Source: Buddleja alternifolia
Taxonomy: Eukaryota > Streptophyta > Magnoliopsida > Lamiales > Scrophulariaceae
Direction of reading: 5' to 3'
DNA length: 64,000 nucleotides
NCBI GenBank assembly: GCA_019426215.1
Contig: CM033400.1
Location: 10,648,568-10,712,567 of the forward strand
A program made the translations under genes and the position numbers. This document shows, piece after piece, positions 50,101 to 61,179 of this stretch; position 1 is the stretch's first letter, and each line of letters starts with the position of its first letter. The notes under the pieces are model-generated. The model made no database searches, was not told where the DNA came from, and worked only from the letters and a program-made list of their open reading frames with translations.

Positions 50101-50162
50101 TTTCTACAGGATCATCTAACTCTAATGCTACTGCCTCCTTTACTCAGTTCACTGGCCGCTAG
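38432..50162 (+). CDS. CRK: Cysteine-rich receptor-like protein kinase (CRK2-type), eight exons, 651 aa
   Basis: Exons by GT-AG sites with matching phases: 38432-38817, 45557-45963, 46977-47099, 47194-47321, 48157-48367, 48734-48965, 49390-49540, 49845-50162. The protein has a signal peptide (about 1-27, cleavage after AKA) and two DUF26 domains, each with a C-8x-C-2x-C motif ([13 protein letters not shown], about 90; [13 protein letters not shown], about 210). A transmembrane helix (about 272-296) and a cytosolic Ser/Thr kinase from about 330 follow. Kinase motifs: GEGGFG (340-344 region), VAVKK with Lys360, Glu376, HRD 454-456, DFG 474-476, APE 500-502, so it is an RD kinase. CRKs sit in the plasma membrane and act in defence, ROS and stress signalling; the ligand is unknown. 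The wording near [15 protein letters not shown] and the Ser/Thr-rich tail ending FTGR fit the CRK2/CRK3 group. No stop or frameshift is seen. Intron 1 (6739 bp) is unusually long. Confidence 0.93.
38818..40657 (+). other. CRK intron 1, first part
   Basis: AT-rich sequence after the GT donor of exon 1. No gene or complete transposon was recognised here. Short A-runs and weak repeats only. Confidence 0.5.
40658..41585. mobile_element. MULE-like MITE in CRK intron 1
   Basis: Left end GGGAAAATCGCATTGACCTCC...TTGGCATTCACACC pairs imperfectly over about 90 bases with the complement of the right end (GGTGTGGATGCCAA...GCAACTATCCC). Flanks share only CTATA, so the target duplication is weak. A (TA)n run lies inside. 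No transposase. Confidence 0.6.
41149..41176. repeat. (TA)n microsatellite
   Basis: Fourteen TA dinucleotides inside the MITE in CRK intron 1. Confidence 0.9.
41611..42001. mobile_element. Small inverted-repeat element in CRK intron 1
   Basis: The two halves are inverted relatives for over 100 bases. AAATTTGGGTTAAATGCATAAAA on the left matches the complement of the sequence ending CCTAGAAATTT on the right. GAAATAGCCTA(T/A)TCAT and CG(C/A)GAAATTCAG/CGTGCAGATTT blocks pair further in. It lies directly behind the MITE at 40658, with no coding potential. Confidence 0.6.
42959..43312 (+). mobile_element. Small copia relic in CRK intron 1: LTR, primer site, gag start
   Basis: A 148-bp LTR-like sequence (42959-43106, TGTTAG...CTATCA) is followed at once by TGGTATCAAATGGG, close to the tRNA-Met primer-binding site. 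A short frame then starts ([17 protein letters not shown]) and ends in a Ser-rich stretch at 43312. Short LTRs of this kind occur in Ale/Retrofit-like copia elements. The rest of the element is missing. Confidence 0.55.
43957..44347. mobile_element. MITE with GTTTGGTTAT ends in CRK intron 1
   Basis: Left GGTATGTTTGGTTATATTTT pairs with the complement of ACATAACCAAACATTGCC on the right. The interior is 391 bp and mirrors itself partly (GGTGAGAA / TTGGTGAGAATTTTGG). No clear target duplication. Confidence 0.6.
44348..45556 (+). other. CRK intron 1, last part
   Basis: AT-rich, no gene recognised. It ends in a pyrimidine-rich acceptor, CTTCACTTCAG, before exon 2. Confidence 0.6.
45964..46976 (+). 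other. CRK intron 2 (1,013 bp)
   Basis: Starts GTAATAAT after a GGAGGAGGAGGAG run coding for glycines, and ends TGTATTTTCAG. The interior has a moderately GC-rich stretch (46080-46390) with no coding frame I can assign. Confidence 0.6.
47399..47914 (-). mobile_element. Retroposon (LINE/SINE-like) in CRK intron 4
   Basis: Intron 4 is 835 bp, of which about 516 bp are bracketed by a perfect 10-bp direct repeat AAATTACAAT (47389-47398, 47915-47924). A T-run at 47405-47417 next to the left repeat is the poly(A) tail of a minus-strand retroposon. A minus-strand frame at 47714-47902 matches nothing I know. Its family cannot be set by eye. Confidence 0.7.
49716..49734 (+). repeat. Run of 19 C in CRK intron 7
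   Basis: An uninterrupted C homopolymer in an AT-rich intron. It lies over 100 bases from the splice acceptor at 49844. The run length may be a sequencing artefact. Confidence 0.9.
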
Positions 50163-50381
50163 CAAACTTGTTTTATTAGATGTACCTTGTTAATAATTTT
50201 GTTCATGTTTTTAGTTTTGTGGGTTAATTGGAATGGTTTTTGTATTTTTACCATTCTGTGTTTTATTCTGAATGTTTTTGCTTTTGCTTTTCTTTTGCTT
50301 TTGAATACAATATCTTCTTTTCTGTATAAATACAGGTTTTGAGAAGAGAAGCTTACTGATTCAAATAAAACTTCTTTATTA
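50163..50381 (+). other. CRK 3' UTR region
   Basis: TG- and TTT-rich sequence after the stop, with AATACAATA near 50305, AATAAAA near 50366 and similar signals that could serve polyadenylation. Confidence 0.4.
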
Positions 50382-50555
50382 TGTTAGAATTTTATGGACT
50401 TATATCATATATATATATATATAAGCATTAACATTTGGGCATAAGATGTATGCATTGCGATTTAATTATATATTTCTCATTCTTAAAGTTTAGGGCCTAA
50501 TTAATTAAGTGATCAAATAAAGTCATAGGGGCCATGTCATCTTATATTAAGTATG

Positions 50556-52887
50556 GGGAAATTTAAATAAATAATACAAATTTAAATAACAAATCCGAAA
50601 ATGTTACAAATTTTGGTAAAGGTCAAAAAATAGCACAAAACGCAGCGCCTCTATTGTGAGACATTGTGCACAACAGAGTCCCATAATTTTTAATTTTTTA
50701 AAAAAAATAAAATTTGAGAGACGCTCTAGCTCGTCTCTTAATTTGTATTATTTTTTTAAAAAAAAATTGAGTCAATTTGTATGTTTTTTTTTTTTAATAA
50801 TTGTAACGGTCATCCGACCGTTAGTATTTTGTGTGTCCATATTTGTTCACCCGAGCATCGAAATGAGTCAATTCTTATAGTATTACAAAGTTCATAACAT
50901 AACCTACAATTTTTATGTTCAAGTCAAATAAAAAAAATGCACAGAAAGAGGCGAAATATGAGCCAGAAAATAAAAATAAAAAGAAATTATTTTTTATAAA
51001 AAAAAAGACTGCTCAAGCAGGGTTGTTTTGCGTGGCCATATTTTTTCACCCCGGGCATTGAAATTAGCCAATTCTTACAGTTTTACGAAGTTCATATCAT
51101 AACCTGCAATTTTTATGTTCAAGTCGGAAAAACAAATGCACAAAAAGAGGCGAAATATGAGCCAGAAAATGAACAGATATGAAGGAACTCTGTTGTGCAG
51201 CGGGAAATAATGATTTTTCCTTCTTTACGGCTTATTTTTTTCCTTTTTCGTTCATTTTTGGATTTCGACTTGAACACATAAATTGTATATTTTCTTATAA
51301 ACTTTGTAACCGCATAAGAATGGACTCATTTCGATACCCAGGTGAAAGAATACGGCAAGCAGAAAAGCAGCATTATGGCAATTTCTTTAAGAAAATAATG
51401 ATTTTTTCCTTGTTTCCGGCTCATTTTTCTCCCTTTTTCGGTTTCAACTTGAACATATAAACTGTAGACTTTCATATAAAATTTTAACCACACAACAATG
51501 GACTCATTTCGATGCCCGGGTGAAGGAATAAGACAAGTAAAAAGGAAACATTAGAGCAATTTTTAAAGAAAATAATAATTTTGTCAATGTTTTCCGCTCA
51601 TTTTTTTTCCCTTTTTCATTCATTTTTGGGTTTCGACTTGAACACATAAATTGTAGAGTTTCATATAAACTTTATAGCCGCATAAGAATGGAATCATTTC
51701 GATGCTTGGGTGAAGGAATATGGCAAGCAAACAAGCAGTATTAGAGCAATTTTTTAAGAAAATATAATTTTTTCCCTGTTTTCAGTTCATTTTTCTCTCT
51801 TTTTCGTTCATTTTTGTATTTCGATTTGAACATATAAATTATAGATTTTTATATAAACTTAGTAACCGTACAAGAATAGACTCATTTCGATGCTCGGTTG
51901 AAGGAATACGACAAAAATGGACTTGAACAAATTTTGATTTTTTGCTTGCCGTATTCCTTCACCCGGACATTGAAATGAGTCCCTTCTTGTGTGGTTCTGA
52001 AGTTTTATATGAAAATTTATAATTTATATGTTCAAGTCGAAACCCAAAAATGAACGAAAAAAAGAGAAAAATGAGTCGGAAACACAGACAAAGTCATTAT
52101 TTTCTTTTAAAAATTGTTGTAATGTTTCCTTGCCGTATTCCTTCATCTGGGCATCGAAATAAGTCTATTCTTATGCGGTTACAAAGTTTATGTAAAAATC
52201 TACAATTTATGTGTTCAAGTCAAAACCCGAAAATGAACGAAAAAGGGAGAAAAATGAGCCGGAAACATATACAATCATTATTTTCTTTAAAAAATTGTTC
52301 TAATATTTTCTTGCCGTATTCCTTCACACGGGCATCAAAATGAGTCCCTTTTTGTGCATTTACAAAGTTTATATGAAAGTCTACAATTTAAATATTCAAG
52401 TCGAAACCCAAAAATGCACGAAAAAAGGAGAAAAATGAGCCGAAAATAAGGAAAAACTCATTATTTTCTTAAAAAATTGCTCTAATGCTGCTTTTTTGCT
52501 TGTCGTATTCCTTCACCCGGGTATCGAAATGAGTCCATTCTTGTGTGGTTACAAAATTTATATGAAAGTTTACAATTTATATATTCAAGTTGAAACCCAA
52601 AAATATACGAAAATGGGAAAAAAATAAGTCGAAAATTTAAAAAAAAATTATTCAATTATTTAAGGAAAACGACCGTCACAATTATCAAAAAAAAACATAC
52701 AAATTGAGAGACGCTCTAAGCCATAGCGTCTCTCAAATTTTTTTATTTTTTTTAAGAAAATACAAATTGAGAGACGCTCTAAGCTAGAGTCCACAGTAGC
52801 ATTTTGTGCTATTTTTTAAGTTTTACCAAAACTTGTAATATTTTTGGATTTTTTATTTAAATTTGTATTATTTATTTAAATTTCCCA
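50556..52887. mobile_element. 2.3-kb foldback element with MULE-like ends and ~185-bp tandem units
   Basis: Terminal inverted repeats GGGAAATTTAAATAAATAATACAAATTTAAATAA... extend about 100 bases, then share GAGAGACGCTCTA. Near-identical 9-mers flank it (TTAAGTATG at 50547-50555, TTTTGTATG at 52888-52896; 7 of 9). Inside, two units in one direction (anchors 50918, 51117) are followed by four inverted units (51269, 51448, 51637, 51825) and four direct units (52030, 52213, 52394, 52583), mirrored about 51930. Units share GTTCAAGTC and CATCGAAATGAGTC with the foldback at 34716. No transposase is present. Confidence 0.85.
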
Positions 52888-53075
52888 TTTTGTATGGGGT
52901 TTTCGAATTAAATATGTGTAGATACCCCAAGGACTTAATTCTAATTTATGATGGACTAATTAACAATTAAGTCCAAAACCTATCTATAAAAGGGGTTATG
53001 GTCCCCCGTTATGCGTAGAAGCAAAACACGCTAGTTCTCCTCTTCTCTCATATCTCATCTGCAGCACAACAAGAA

Positions 53076-53665
53076 GTAGGGGTGTTCATCAGTCGGTTTT
53101 TTAGCCGAACCGAACCTGTTCGGTTCGGTTTTCGGTCCGGATTTTCGGAAAATTGAAATTAAATAGAACAAGTTCGGTTCGGTTCGGTGAAAAAACCAAC
53201 CCATTTTGGGCAGTTTTTACCGGTTTGGTTAAAACCGAACCAGATTTTTTTATTTTTTTTGCTACTGTTTTTTCAAAAATCTCACTAGCTACTATTTTTT
53301 GGCTATTGTTGTTCACTTTTTCTTTGGAATACATATATTTATAATTATGTTTAACATGACCAACTAAAATTAACATAATGAAATTAAAAGTGAACCGGTT
53401 CGGTTCGATTTTTCGATCAAACTGAAATTCTGAAAATAAAAAAATAAAAAAAACTTAGATATAAATATATAATTGAAATTTAATTATGACTAACTTTAAT
53501 TCATTTTCTTTATTTTCCTATAAGTTGTCACTAGGAAACACATTTTTTATAGTTTTTGATCTATATTATACTATATAAAAAAATAAAAAAGTTCGGTTTT
53601 TCGGTTAACCGAACCTCAAAACCGAAAATCGAATTTTGGCAAAAAACCGAAAGATCGAGTTTGAA
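53076..53665. mobile_element. hAT-type MITE rich in GAACCGAAC
   Basis: Starts TAGGGGTGTTCATCAGTCGG and contains many GGTTCGGTT / AACCGAACC blocks on both sides. The right side ends CAAAAAACCGAAAGATCG. This is the common plant MITE type with TAGGGGTGTTCAT ends. The right terminus has decayed, and the minus-strand frame at 53101-53376 is a by-product of the repeats. Confidence 0.65.
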
Positions 53666-53700
53666 CTTTTACAACGTTAATTTGTAAGATTTAACATTAT

Positions 53701-54627
53701 AATCCCGAATCAAACACTATACGGGCAAATTGCATTTTTTTCATCCTGTACCTATGCCTCTTTTGGTTTTAATCCTTTAATTTTTCCACTTTACAAATTT
53801 GTCCTTTATTTTTAAAAGAATTGGCAATTTTGGTCCCTTTTTGCTCGGAGCATTTACTGTACTTGCTGGTCACGTGACACCCGGAATTGGTGATGAGCTA
53901 AATTAGGAATTTTTGTTTTGGGGGAAATTGATGATGTAAATGTAGCATGTCATTTGGCCAAATAATAAAAACCTTGTGACTTCGGGAGATCTAAAGCTAG
54001 GTGGAAAACATGAAAACCCTACTCCCAACCACTACGCCACATACACAATTTGGAATGATTTATTTGAATTTAAATATAATTGTACATTACGCAGGAGCAT
54101 GGATTAATTTTTACTAATATTATTTATTAACAAAGATTGCATTGGTCTGTTATACATTTCAAATTTAGCCCACATTAGCCCAAGCTTAATATTTTTATGC
54201 TTGTTAATGATTGGGCCTAATGAGCTGTACAGCGTAAAGCAAGTAACAAAATTAACAAGGAAATATTTTTTGACTATTAGGTCTTTGATAGTAACTACAA
54301 GTTTCACCCGAACTAATACTTTTAAAAAAAGTTACTTTGATCTTTATATACATTTCAAATTTAGCCCACATCGACCAAAGTTTAATATTCTTATACTTGT
54401 TAACAATTGGGCCTATTGAGCTATCTAGTCCAACCCAGTAACAAATATGACACTAGAAGGAGTGTTTGGAACATAAAATCGGCCGCCTCTAAATATATCT
54501 CATTCAAGTCTATGTAGGAGACCGACACATTCACCTCAACTTACACGCCTCCCTAGGCGTGTTATATACACATAATCTAATATCTATATTTAATTAATAA
54601 GCACATGCTTATTAACTAGTCTAATAT

Positions 54628-54660
<33 letters not shown>

Positions 54661-54715
54661 AGTATATAAGGCTCATGCCTTTTATACTCATACGCGGTCA
54701 ACCGTGTATTATATA
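53701..54715. other. Gene-free interval
   Basis: GGGCAAATTGCATTTTTTTCATCC near 53724 looks like one end of a MULE-type MITE, but no partner end was found. ACATTTCAAATTTAGCCCACAT(T/C) occurs twice, near 54150 and 54350, with similar following sequence, so a ~200-bp duplication is likely. A (TA)n run lies near 54640-54661. Confidence 0.45.
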
Positions 54716-54879
54716 GGAAAATTCTATGCTGGGCCGAGACGCCATTGGATCCCCCTACATGGGGGGGAGGGGGAGGGGGGGGGGGGGTTAAATGGGATTT
54801 TGACCCCCCCCTCTGTTGGGGGAATCCAACGGCTGAGTTGAGCCGAGACCAATGGTCTCAGCCTAGCATAGAACATCCC
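54716..54879. mobile_element. 164-bp hairpin MITE with perfect 9-bp target duplication
   Basis: Left GGAAAATTCTATGCTGGGCCGAGAC and right GTCTCAGCCTAGCATAGAACATCCC are inverted relatives, with inner arms GGATCCCCC and GGGGGAATCC. TATTATATA flanks both sides (54707-54715, 54880-54888), although the surroundings are TA-rich. A long G-run (about 54763-54787) and a C-run (about 54805-54812) form the top of the hairpin. Confidence 0.8.
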
Positions 54880-56873
54880 TATTATATATATATACACACA
54901 CATATATATATTATATTATATTATTAGAATTTCTTTCTTTCTTTTATCTTCCTTAGTTAATTAGATCCTCTAATTAACTAGTAAGATCTTTTCATATATT
55001 TGAAATTCTACCCAAATATATAAGATCTACCAAAATAAGATCTTTCTATATAATTAGTCAACTAAATAAATAGACTATGTTGGTTCCACTAATGATCCGA
55101 TCTTTCAAGCAAGGATCACCAATCCCTCTTATAAGACTATGCTCTGACCAGAGATTTTTATCGATCATTCAATTTCACTGAACAACATAGGAAATACCGG
55201 GTACTCGTGACCCTGGATAGATCCCTTGACGACTGTCTCTTGTTCCGCTGTACTACCAGACTATACAGAACATACACGCAGTATGACTCTCCTGGAGTGC
55301 ACGTGCATATTAAAGTATAGTGGGTAGTACCCTTTCCAATGACATCTCAGTTCTAAGGATTATCTCACACTACGAGACCTAAGGACTCTAAGTTTTGACA
55401 GTACCAACAAGGAATCCTTAGCGGGGCCATTCAATTCCATACTCACCCTAAGTATTAATCTTCATGCATGTATTAGCCATACTAGCCATCGAAAATGAAA
55501 CACGTCAACCTCTTGGGAGAGTTACACGCACGAACAAGTCTTGGCGAGCCCTGTGATATCCCACATCTCACAGCCTCTATGACTTGCAATGCATTTTAGG
55601 ATTACGGTCTTTGAGAGCATTACATAGGTATCCTGACTGACTCCCCTAATAAAATATAATCCATGGGATCTTTATCTATACTCTCCTGAGTAGTCGACAA
55701 TAAAGAAGCATTCCAACAATTCTGAAATAATCGAAAATGATAAGACTAACATAGTGTTTATGATCTAGTGATCAAGCCAACATATGGCTCGTCAGGCATA
55801 CAACACTTTCATCGCTTGATAGGTGGGGTTGACCTTGAAGTACGATTCAACTACTGCATTCGACATTGTAAGATAGCTGCTAATACGGGATTCACCGACT
55901 TGATAGTAAACGAGTGTGTGACCTGTACGATCATAAGTAATTGAAATTATAAGTCTTTTAGCCAAAGCGTATAAACTAGCTCGTAATGGTCACTGAGGGT
56001 AGTTTGGTAATTTTACATTATTATGATTCCAAATTACAGTATCAAGTTCTATGAGTTTGACGTACCATGGCTCTTACTTGATCTGGTCGCGTCTGTGAAG
56101 AATCTATACGCATATGGTAATCGTAATCAAAAGGTTCATAATGATGTTGATGTCATCTCGTATTCGATTGGGCTACAATATGAACGTTCCACAGGGCTGG
56201 CAAGGTGACATCATATCCTTTGGTATCCTTTCATTGCCAATCGAATCGAGCCTAGAGAGTCGCGCTATAAAGAAAAGACGGGACGTCTTGTTAATTACAT
56301 AGTAAAGGGTATTTTGGTAATTTCACTAAGAGTGAAAGGATGGACTAACTTGATTAAGTTATTTAATTGGATTAAATAATATTTAATTAAGTTATTAATT
56401 CATAGGTTAAATTAATTGGAAATTAATTTATTAGTTGAATTAATTAATTGGATTAAGTAATTAAATAATATCCAATTCGATTGGACTGGAAATTAATTAA
56501 TTACATATGGACTGAGATGAACTTAGCCCAGTAAACCCATCCAACAGGCCCGGTCGGCCGGCCCACTTAGTTGTAGGGGAGTTGGAGTTTATTTAGACAA
56601 GATAGAAAATCCCCTCTCCCTGACCTAGCCGCTACCTTCAACTGTCGGAGAGGAGCTTGGAGTTTTCGGAGGTCTTTTTTAAGTAATATCTAGAGGTAGG
56701 ATTCCCGGGGATTGCTACTCTCATCAAATCAATACGGATCAATTCACGCTTCAAAAGGTAAATCATTTATCTTCTTTTTATTGTCAAGAAAACAATGAAT
56801 CAAATTGATTCATGGTTTGGGAATTATTTTTATCCGGTGTGTTTTTACTCGAAAGATTCCCAACAACAGCAAA
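54880..56873. repeat. LTR-like non-coding DNA
   Basis: No ORF above 60 residues is convincing. The last part (56340-56873) has AATTAATT-rich DNA, CTTAGCCCAGTAAACCCA, a CT-rich leader and a tail TCCGGTGTGTTTTT...GATTCCCAACA, the same order as the Angela-like LTR at 10190-11475. The first part (54900-55950) is a denser, non-repetitive sequence that may be the untranslated interior of the same element. Confidence 0.45.
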
Positions 56874-59167
56874 TACCACAGTGTATCCAGTATCAGTTTC
56901 AGATTTATCAAATTAGGCGGAATTAGATACAGAGTTATCAACTAAATTATCATATGAGAACGTGCTCTTTTATTAACTAAATTCCTTTAATCTTGGTTAG
57001 TGAGATAAATAGCAGGAGAATCCAAAATACATATGAAAACACAACAACCTATTAAAACTGAATAAGGATTATCCATTGTCCTTTTCAGATCTGTACAAAT
57101 ATAATTCAGGGCTATATTATATTAATCACCCTTATTATTAAGTGCAATTACAACCTGACCAACTCATTTGTAGCACAGAACAAGCATCTCGTCTGATAAT
57201 AAAACCTTACAGTGCCCCCCTTCTTAAACTAAAACCTTACATCTATAAAAATAAACCTTTCGTAAATTGAATCTACACCTTACTATCAAGATGTTAATAA
57301 GTCATTCGAAAGCATTTCTTAAAGAACAAATAAATAAATGAAAAAACAATTACATCCAATTTAACAGTAAAAATTACCCCTTAAAGGTAAATTAGAAGTC
57401 TCAGAGAATTCTATTTGATGATACAAGCAAAGCACATTCCTCTTTCCATGAAATGGAGCAATTACAATGTTCTATTATAAGGGATGTATTTGTTGTGCGT
57501 TCAAAAGACGCGGATTGAATTGCAATTTTGCGAAATAAGGCTATATGGTGTAATGGACGTGCTAAGTTGTCTAAACCAACCCAAGAAATGAGCAAATTTA
57601 GTAAACAAACGCAAAAACATATAGCCCAGAAGAACAAAATTAGCAACCAGAATACACAATAAAACCTCATTTAATACATCACTATGCCAAAGAATACCTG
57701 TTGTCACGTTTTTGTGTCACTTATAGTTCTCCAACGACGTTGGTGCATGATCCATCTTCCTAATTGTCAATTATTGCAGTTCCACGAACTATTCTAATGA
57801 GGGAGTGTATCAATTTATTTCGGGGTTCTAAGTTACTAAATGCAATTCATTATAAACCATCCAACAGAAAAACCAAGCGTCGTGAAATCATGAGGCACTA
57901 CTTAAAACATGTATCAGCCCAAAAGCTACCGAATATAATTATTTCAATTCACCAAGAAAGCACTGATTAATTACTGTACTGAATTAAATGAAGTGACTCC
58001 TCATATTGCTATCTATAATGACCCTTCGACTAAAAGACACTTGAAACGGTGCCATCCAAAGCGGTATAGAATAGACTGGTTAATGGATGCCATTATTGGT
58101 GTTCTGGAATACATTGTATAATGGATTAACATAGTTAACAGATGCCTGCACTATGATTTTTAACGCGAATTCTAATTGAAAAAATGACGATGCATAAATT
58201 CACTTTGTTCAATCTAGAAGAGTTCAAATCGCCCCTTTTTTATAATCTTTTTAAACGATAGTTTTGTTATTTAAACATTTTGGAATTCCTTAAAAGGATT
58301 TTTCTCTTTTGTTTTTGGGGGTTTACCTAATTTGACTTTTCCCTTTTTGGTTTTTAATATCTACAAAATATTCTCAACTTTTATTATACTGCATTCATCT
58401 CAATTTTATATGTTGTGAACTTCTATGTTATATGATACACCTCAAATTTCCTTCATCTCATATTATCTGTTAAAGATGCTACTATTATAGTATTAAAAAT
58501 GACAGATGGACTTAAAATTATAAGTATACAAAGCGGCACATAAAAAACACACAATAGCCATATCTAACCACACTGCCCACATGTCCACAACCGATTAATA
58601 ATATGTGACTGTTCGTTTGACTATTTAAGACTAACTATAGTGTAGTTTAGTATAAATAGAAGGCTTATAGTATCATCAACAGCAGTGCCGAAGGAATCAT
58701 AATAACTCCCTTGCGTATACCCCCAATACAAAACCTAAAGATGCCAGCCTTGCAAAGCATCTAGTGTCTCCATCAGAATAAGTCGGCTCAGGTAATAAAA
58801 AATTCAGAATCTGATATTATTTACGTAATCACAAGAATTCATTATCACTAGTGGTTTAATTAGTATCTCTATACAACGCCAGTTTCTTGAAATAACAAGC
58901 ACCGACTCATACCGATTCTGTAGTTATTTATTTCAAGTGTATCTTATGCAATTCTCAAATGACTTGCAAAATGACTCAATGGACGCAAGTATGATGCGAA
59001 ATGATCAGTCAGCAGAATTGCCACTGATGAACCAAACAAAAAGGCACAAGAAGAGAATGGGATTTCAAGCGCCCACTAGTGCAATACATTATTGAGATCA
59101 CCCCTTCCACAACTAATGACTTTCGGTCAAGTGAACAACAGAAAAAGAAGTTTTTCAGATCATCTAT
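56874..59167. other. Gene-free interval
   Basis: Neither strand shows a coding frame, splice pattern, terminal repeat or RNA gene that I can support. Base composition is slightly less AT-rich from about 58000 on. Confidence 0.4.
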
Positions 59168-59577
59168 GAGAATTACTATCGAGTGATGATGAACATTTAG
59201 ATTCCGAGACCCGTCACCATGACACGTCTGGGTATCAAATCCTATTTAAAAAGATATTATTGTCTTTAACCAACATCATCCAAGCATCAAAGGAAATTAA
59301 AAACGACGCAAACCTGATCAAAGATAGCACGACAGTCAGTCAACGAAGGGCTTCTTTACAGAATATCGGGACGATTCGATCGGCCACCAAAAAGAATAGC
59401 AATAAATACTCATCGCCCTCTTAGGGTGAAATTGCACATTATATTGTTAACCATGAGAAACGGGTGATCGAGCACATAGACAATCAATATGTCAATATTA
59501 GATGCCTATCACTGGAGTTGGCAAAAATCACCGAGGATCTCAACGCCATCCGGAGAAATAAGAAAAAGGACGAATGA
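59168..59577 (+). pseudogene. Coding-like stretch, coiled coil at its end
   Basis: One frame stays open from the stop at 59167 to a stop at 59422, then from there to a TGA at 59575-59577. The second part (HYIVNHEKRVIEHIDNQY, LELAKITEDLNAI) has charged heptad-like spacing. No start codon, domain or relative is recognised. It could be the tail of a retroelement ORF. Confidence 0.2.
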
Positions 59578-60282
59578 ACGACTGTCAACGAAGATTTCCT
59601 AACAAAAAATCTCAGACGAATTAAGTATCATATGTATCTTTATTATCTCTTTAATCCTAGGAAAGTATGTACACCACATTTCTAATTTCACATTTGTTTA
59701 TTGCTATATAACTGTTTGAAGGCTTTTGCCTTCCACCCTTTTAAATCATACGTATGATTTAATTTAGACACAACAGTCATCTTAAATACAGGAAGCGCTC
59801 ATACTTAAGGGTACTCTAATAAACACCATCTTCATCTGAACCTTTAATATAGGAAACTAAGATTGATTAGCAATGCTGATTGATTAGCAATGCTGATCGA
59901 AAATCAAACAAATCACAGTCAAACCACTTATACAAATTAAGCATGTCGCTCAGCACACTCAATAGAGTGCAATACATATGTCACTTGAAGCCGCAATAAA
60001 ATAGGAAGATGGGCATGTGTCATGGCACTCATCAAAGTACAAATCCATAACTTAGCTAAGAAATCCCATCAACGTAAGCGACCAATCAAAATGTTGATAT
60101 CCGCAGCAATCCGTTGTTGTAATCAGCATGATTAAATACACATATTATTAACATCCCAAACAAAGGACTCAATCCAAAAAAAAAAATACCAACCGCACAC
60201 CAAATACTTTTAAAAGAAAGTTTACACGACAGTCACCAAACCCCAGCTAAATTTACATTGCAGGCCAACAAATGCTCGGTTC
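59578..60282. other. Gene-free interval
   Basis: A 16-base tandem repeat, GATTGATTAGCAATGCT, occurs twice near 59863-59895. Nothing else was identified. Confidence 0.4.
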
Positions 60283-60467
60283 ATTCATGTCCATTTGCAC
60301 CATCAGCACTCGCATCTTCGTGGCCATTGTTTGATTCCTCCAATGGGGATCTTATTGCGTCTATCTCTTCTTTAATTTGGCACAGTAAACCATAAAGTGG
60401 GTAGATACCAAGTGCTAACAAAGTTGTTGTTGAAGTAAGCACATTCGTCAGCAGCTCTTCAAGAATC
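60283..60467 (-). pseudogene. Exon-like stretch with a membrane segment; possible MLO-type C-terminal part
   Basis: On the minus strand an acceptor-like TTTCACAG precedes an open frame (ILEELLTNVLTS, then IYPLYGLLCQIKEEI) that ends in an acidic tail and TGA. VLTS and PLYGLLCQI recall the last membrane helix of MLO proteins (VLCS...PLYALVTQM), but the spacing differs. With the two stretches below it forms a collinear but weak series. Confidence 0.25.
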
Positions 60468-61179
60468 TGTGAAACTCTTCAATGCAGTCCAACAAAACAG
60501 CACGAATCCATAGCCAACGCTGAGTATCTAGCTTTATGCAAGAGAGACCTGGGGAAAAAATGTGCACCACTCACTCGTCGTGTCATCCAAACAAGCGAGG
60601 TAAACAAAATGAACTATAACTAAAGCCTATGCTATACGAGAGCAGCCTTAAGAAAACAACCTGTAAGTATCGAATGTGGAGCCATTGCCAGCAAAAGATC
60701 CGGAAGGTCGATTAAACCCCCTTCACGGGTAAAACTGGATGACAATGTTAGCATAAATGTCAACAACATAAAATCCCACTATCAAACATGCTATATATAT
60801 ATATATATACGATCCACAATTAACGCAATAAACACAATAATACCTACGGGAGCATGCCCGATTCGAATTCTTTCTTATTGCAAGCATCACAATTATAAAT
60901 TTTGTGTGAACACAGGGCATCACCCAACAAAAGATGAATGTGGAAGTTGAGCCCCGTCATATCAGTCACGAGCTTATTGATGAAATAGGATACCTCCAAT
61001 GCCAACCTTCTTCTGTAGTAGCACGATGTGCAAGAATGCGGTGCAGAACAGGCATGCGCGAACAACAACCATAAAATGCGCATACTATAGGATAAGGTGT
61101 CATCTGGCCTAAGCGTGGCATTGTGGCCGACTGCAAAACATGTATGTTGTCGAATAAATTAACCAAGCATACAAACGAA

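Larger units (their letters stand above)
50382..53700 (+). repeat. Second Angela/Tork-like copia LTR, split by a foldback and a hAT-type MITE
   Basis: Begins TGTTAGAATTTTATGGACTTATATCATATATAT. Pieces are 50382-50555, 52888-53075 and about 53666-53700. A TATA-like CTATAAAAGGGG lies near 52984, followed by a CT-rich leader and ATCTCATCTGCAGCACAAC, comparable to 11100-11140. It lies directly downstream of the CRK gene. Confidence 0.5.

Noticed and set aside
53101..53376. Minus-strand frame of 91 residues
   Set aside because: It is produced by the repeated GGTTCGGTT blocks of a hAT-type MITE.
57401..57707. Two overlapping minus-strand frames near 57.5 kb
   Set aside because: No domain, no splice sites, and both frames are open over the same stretch, which suggests chance.
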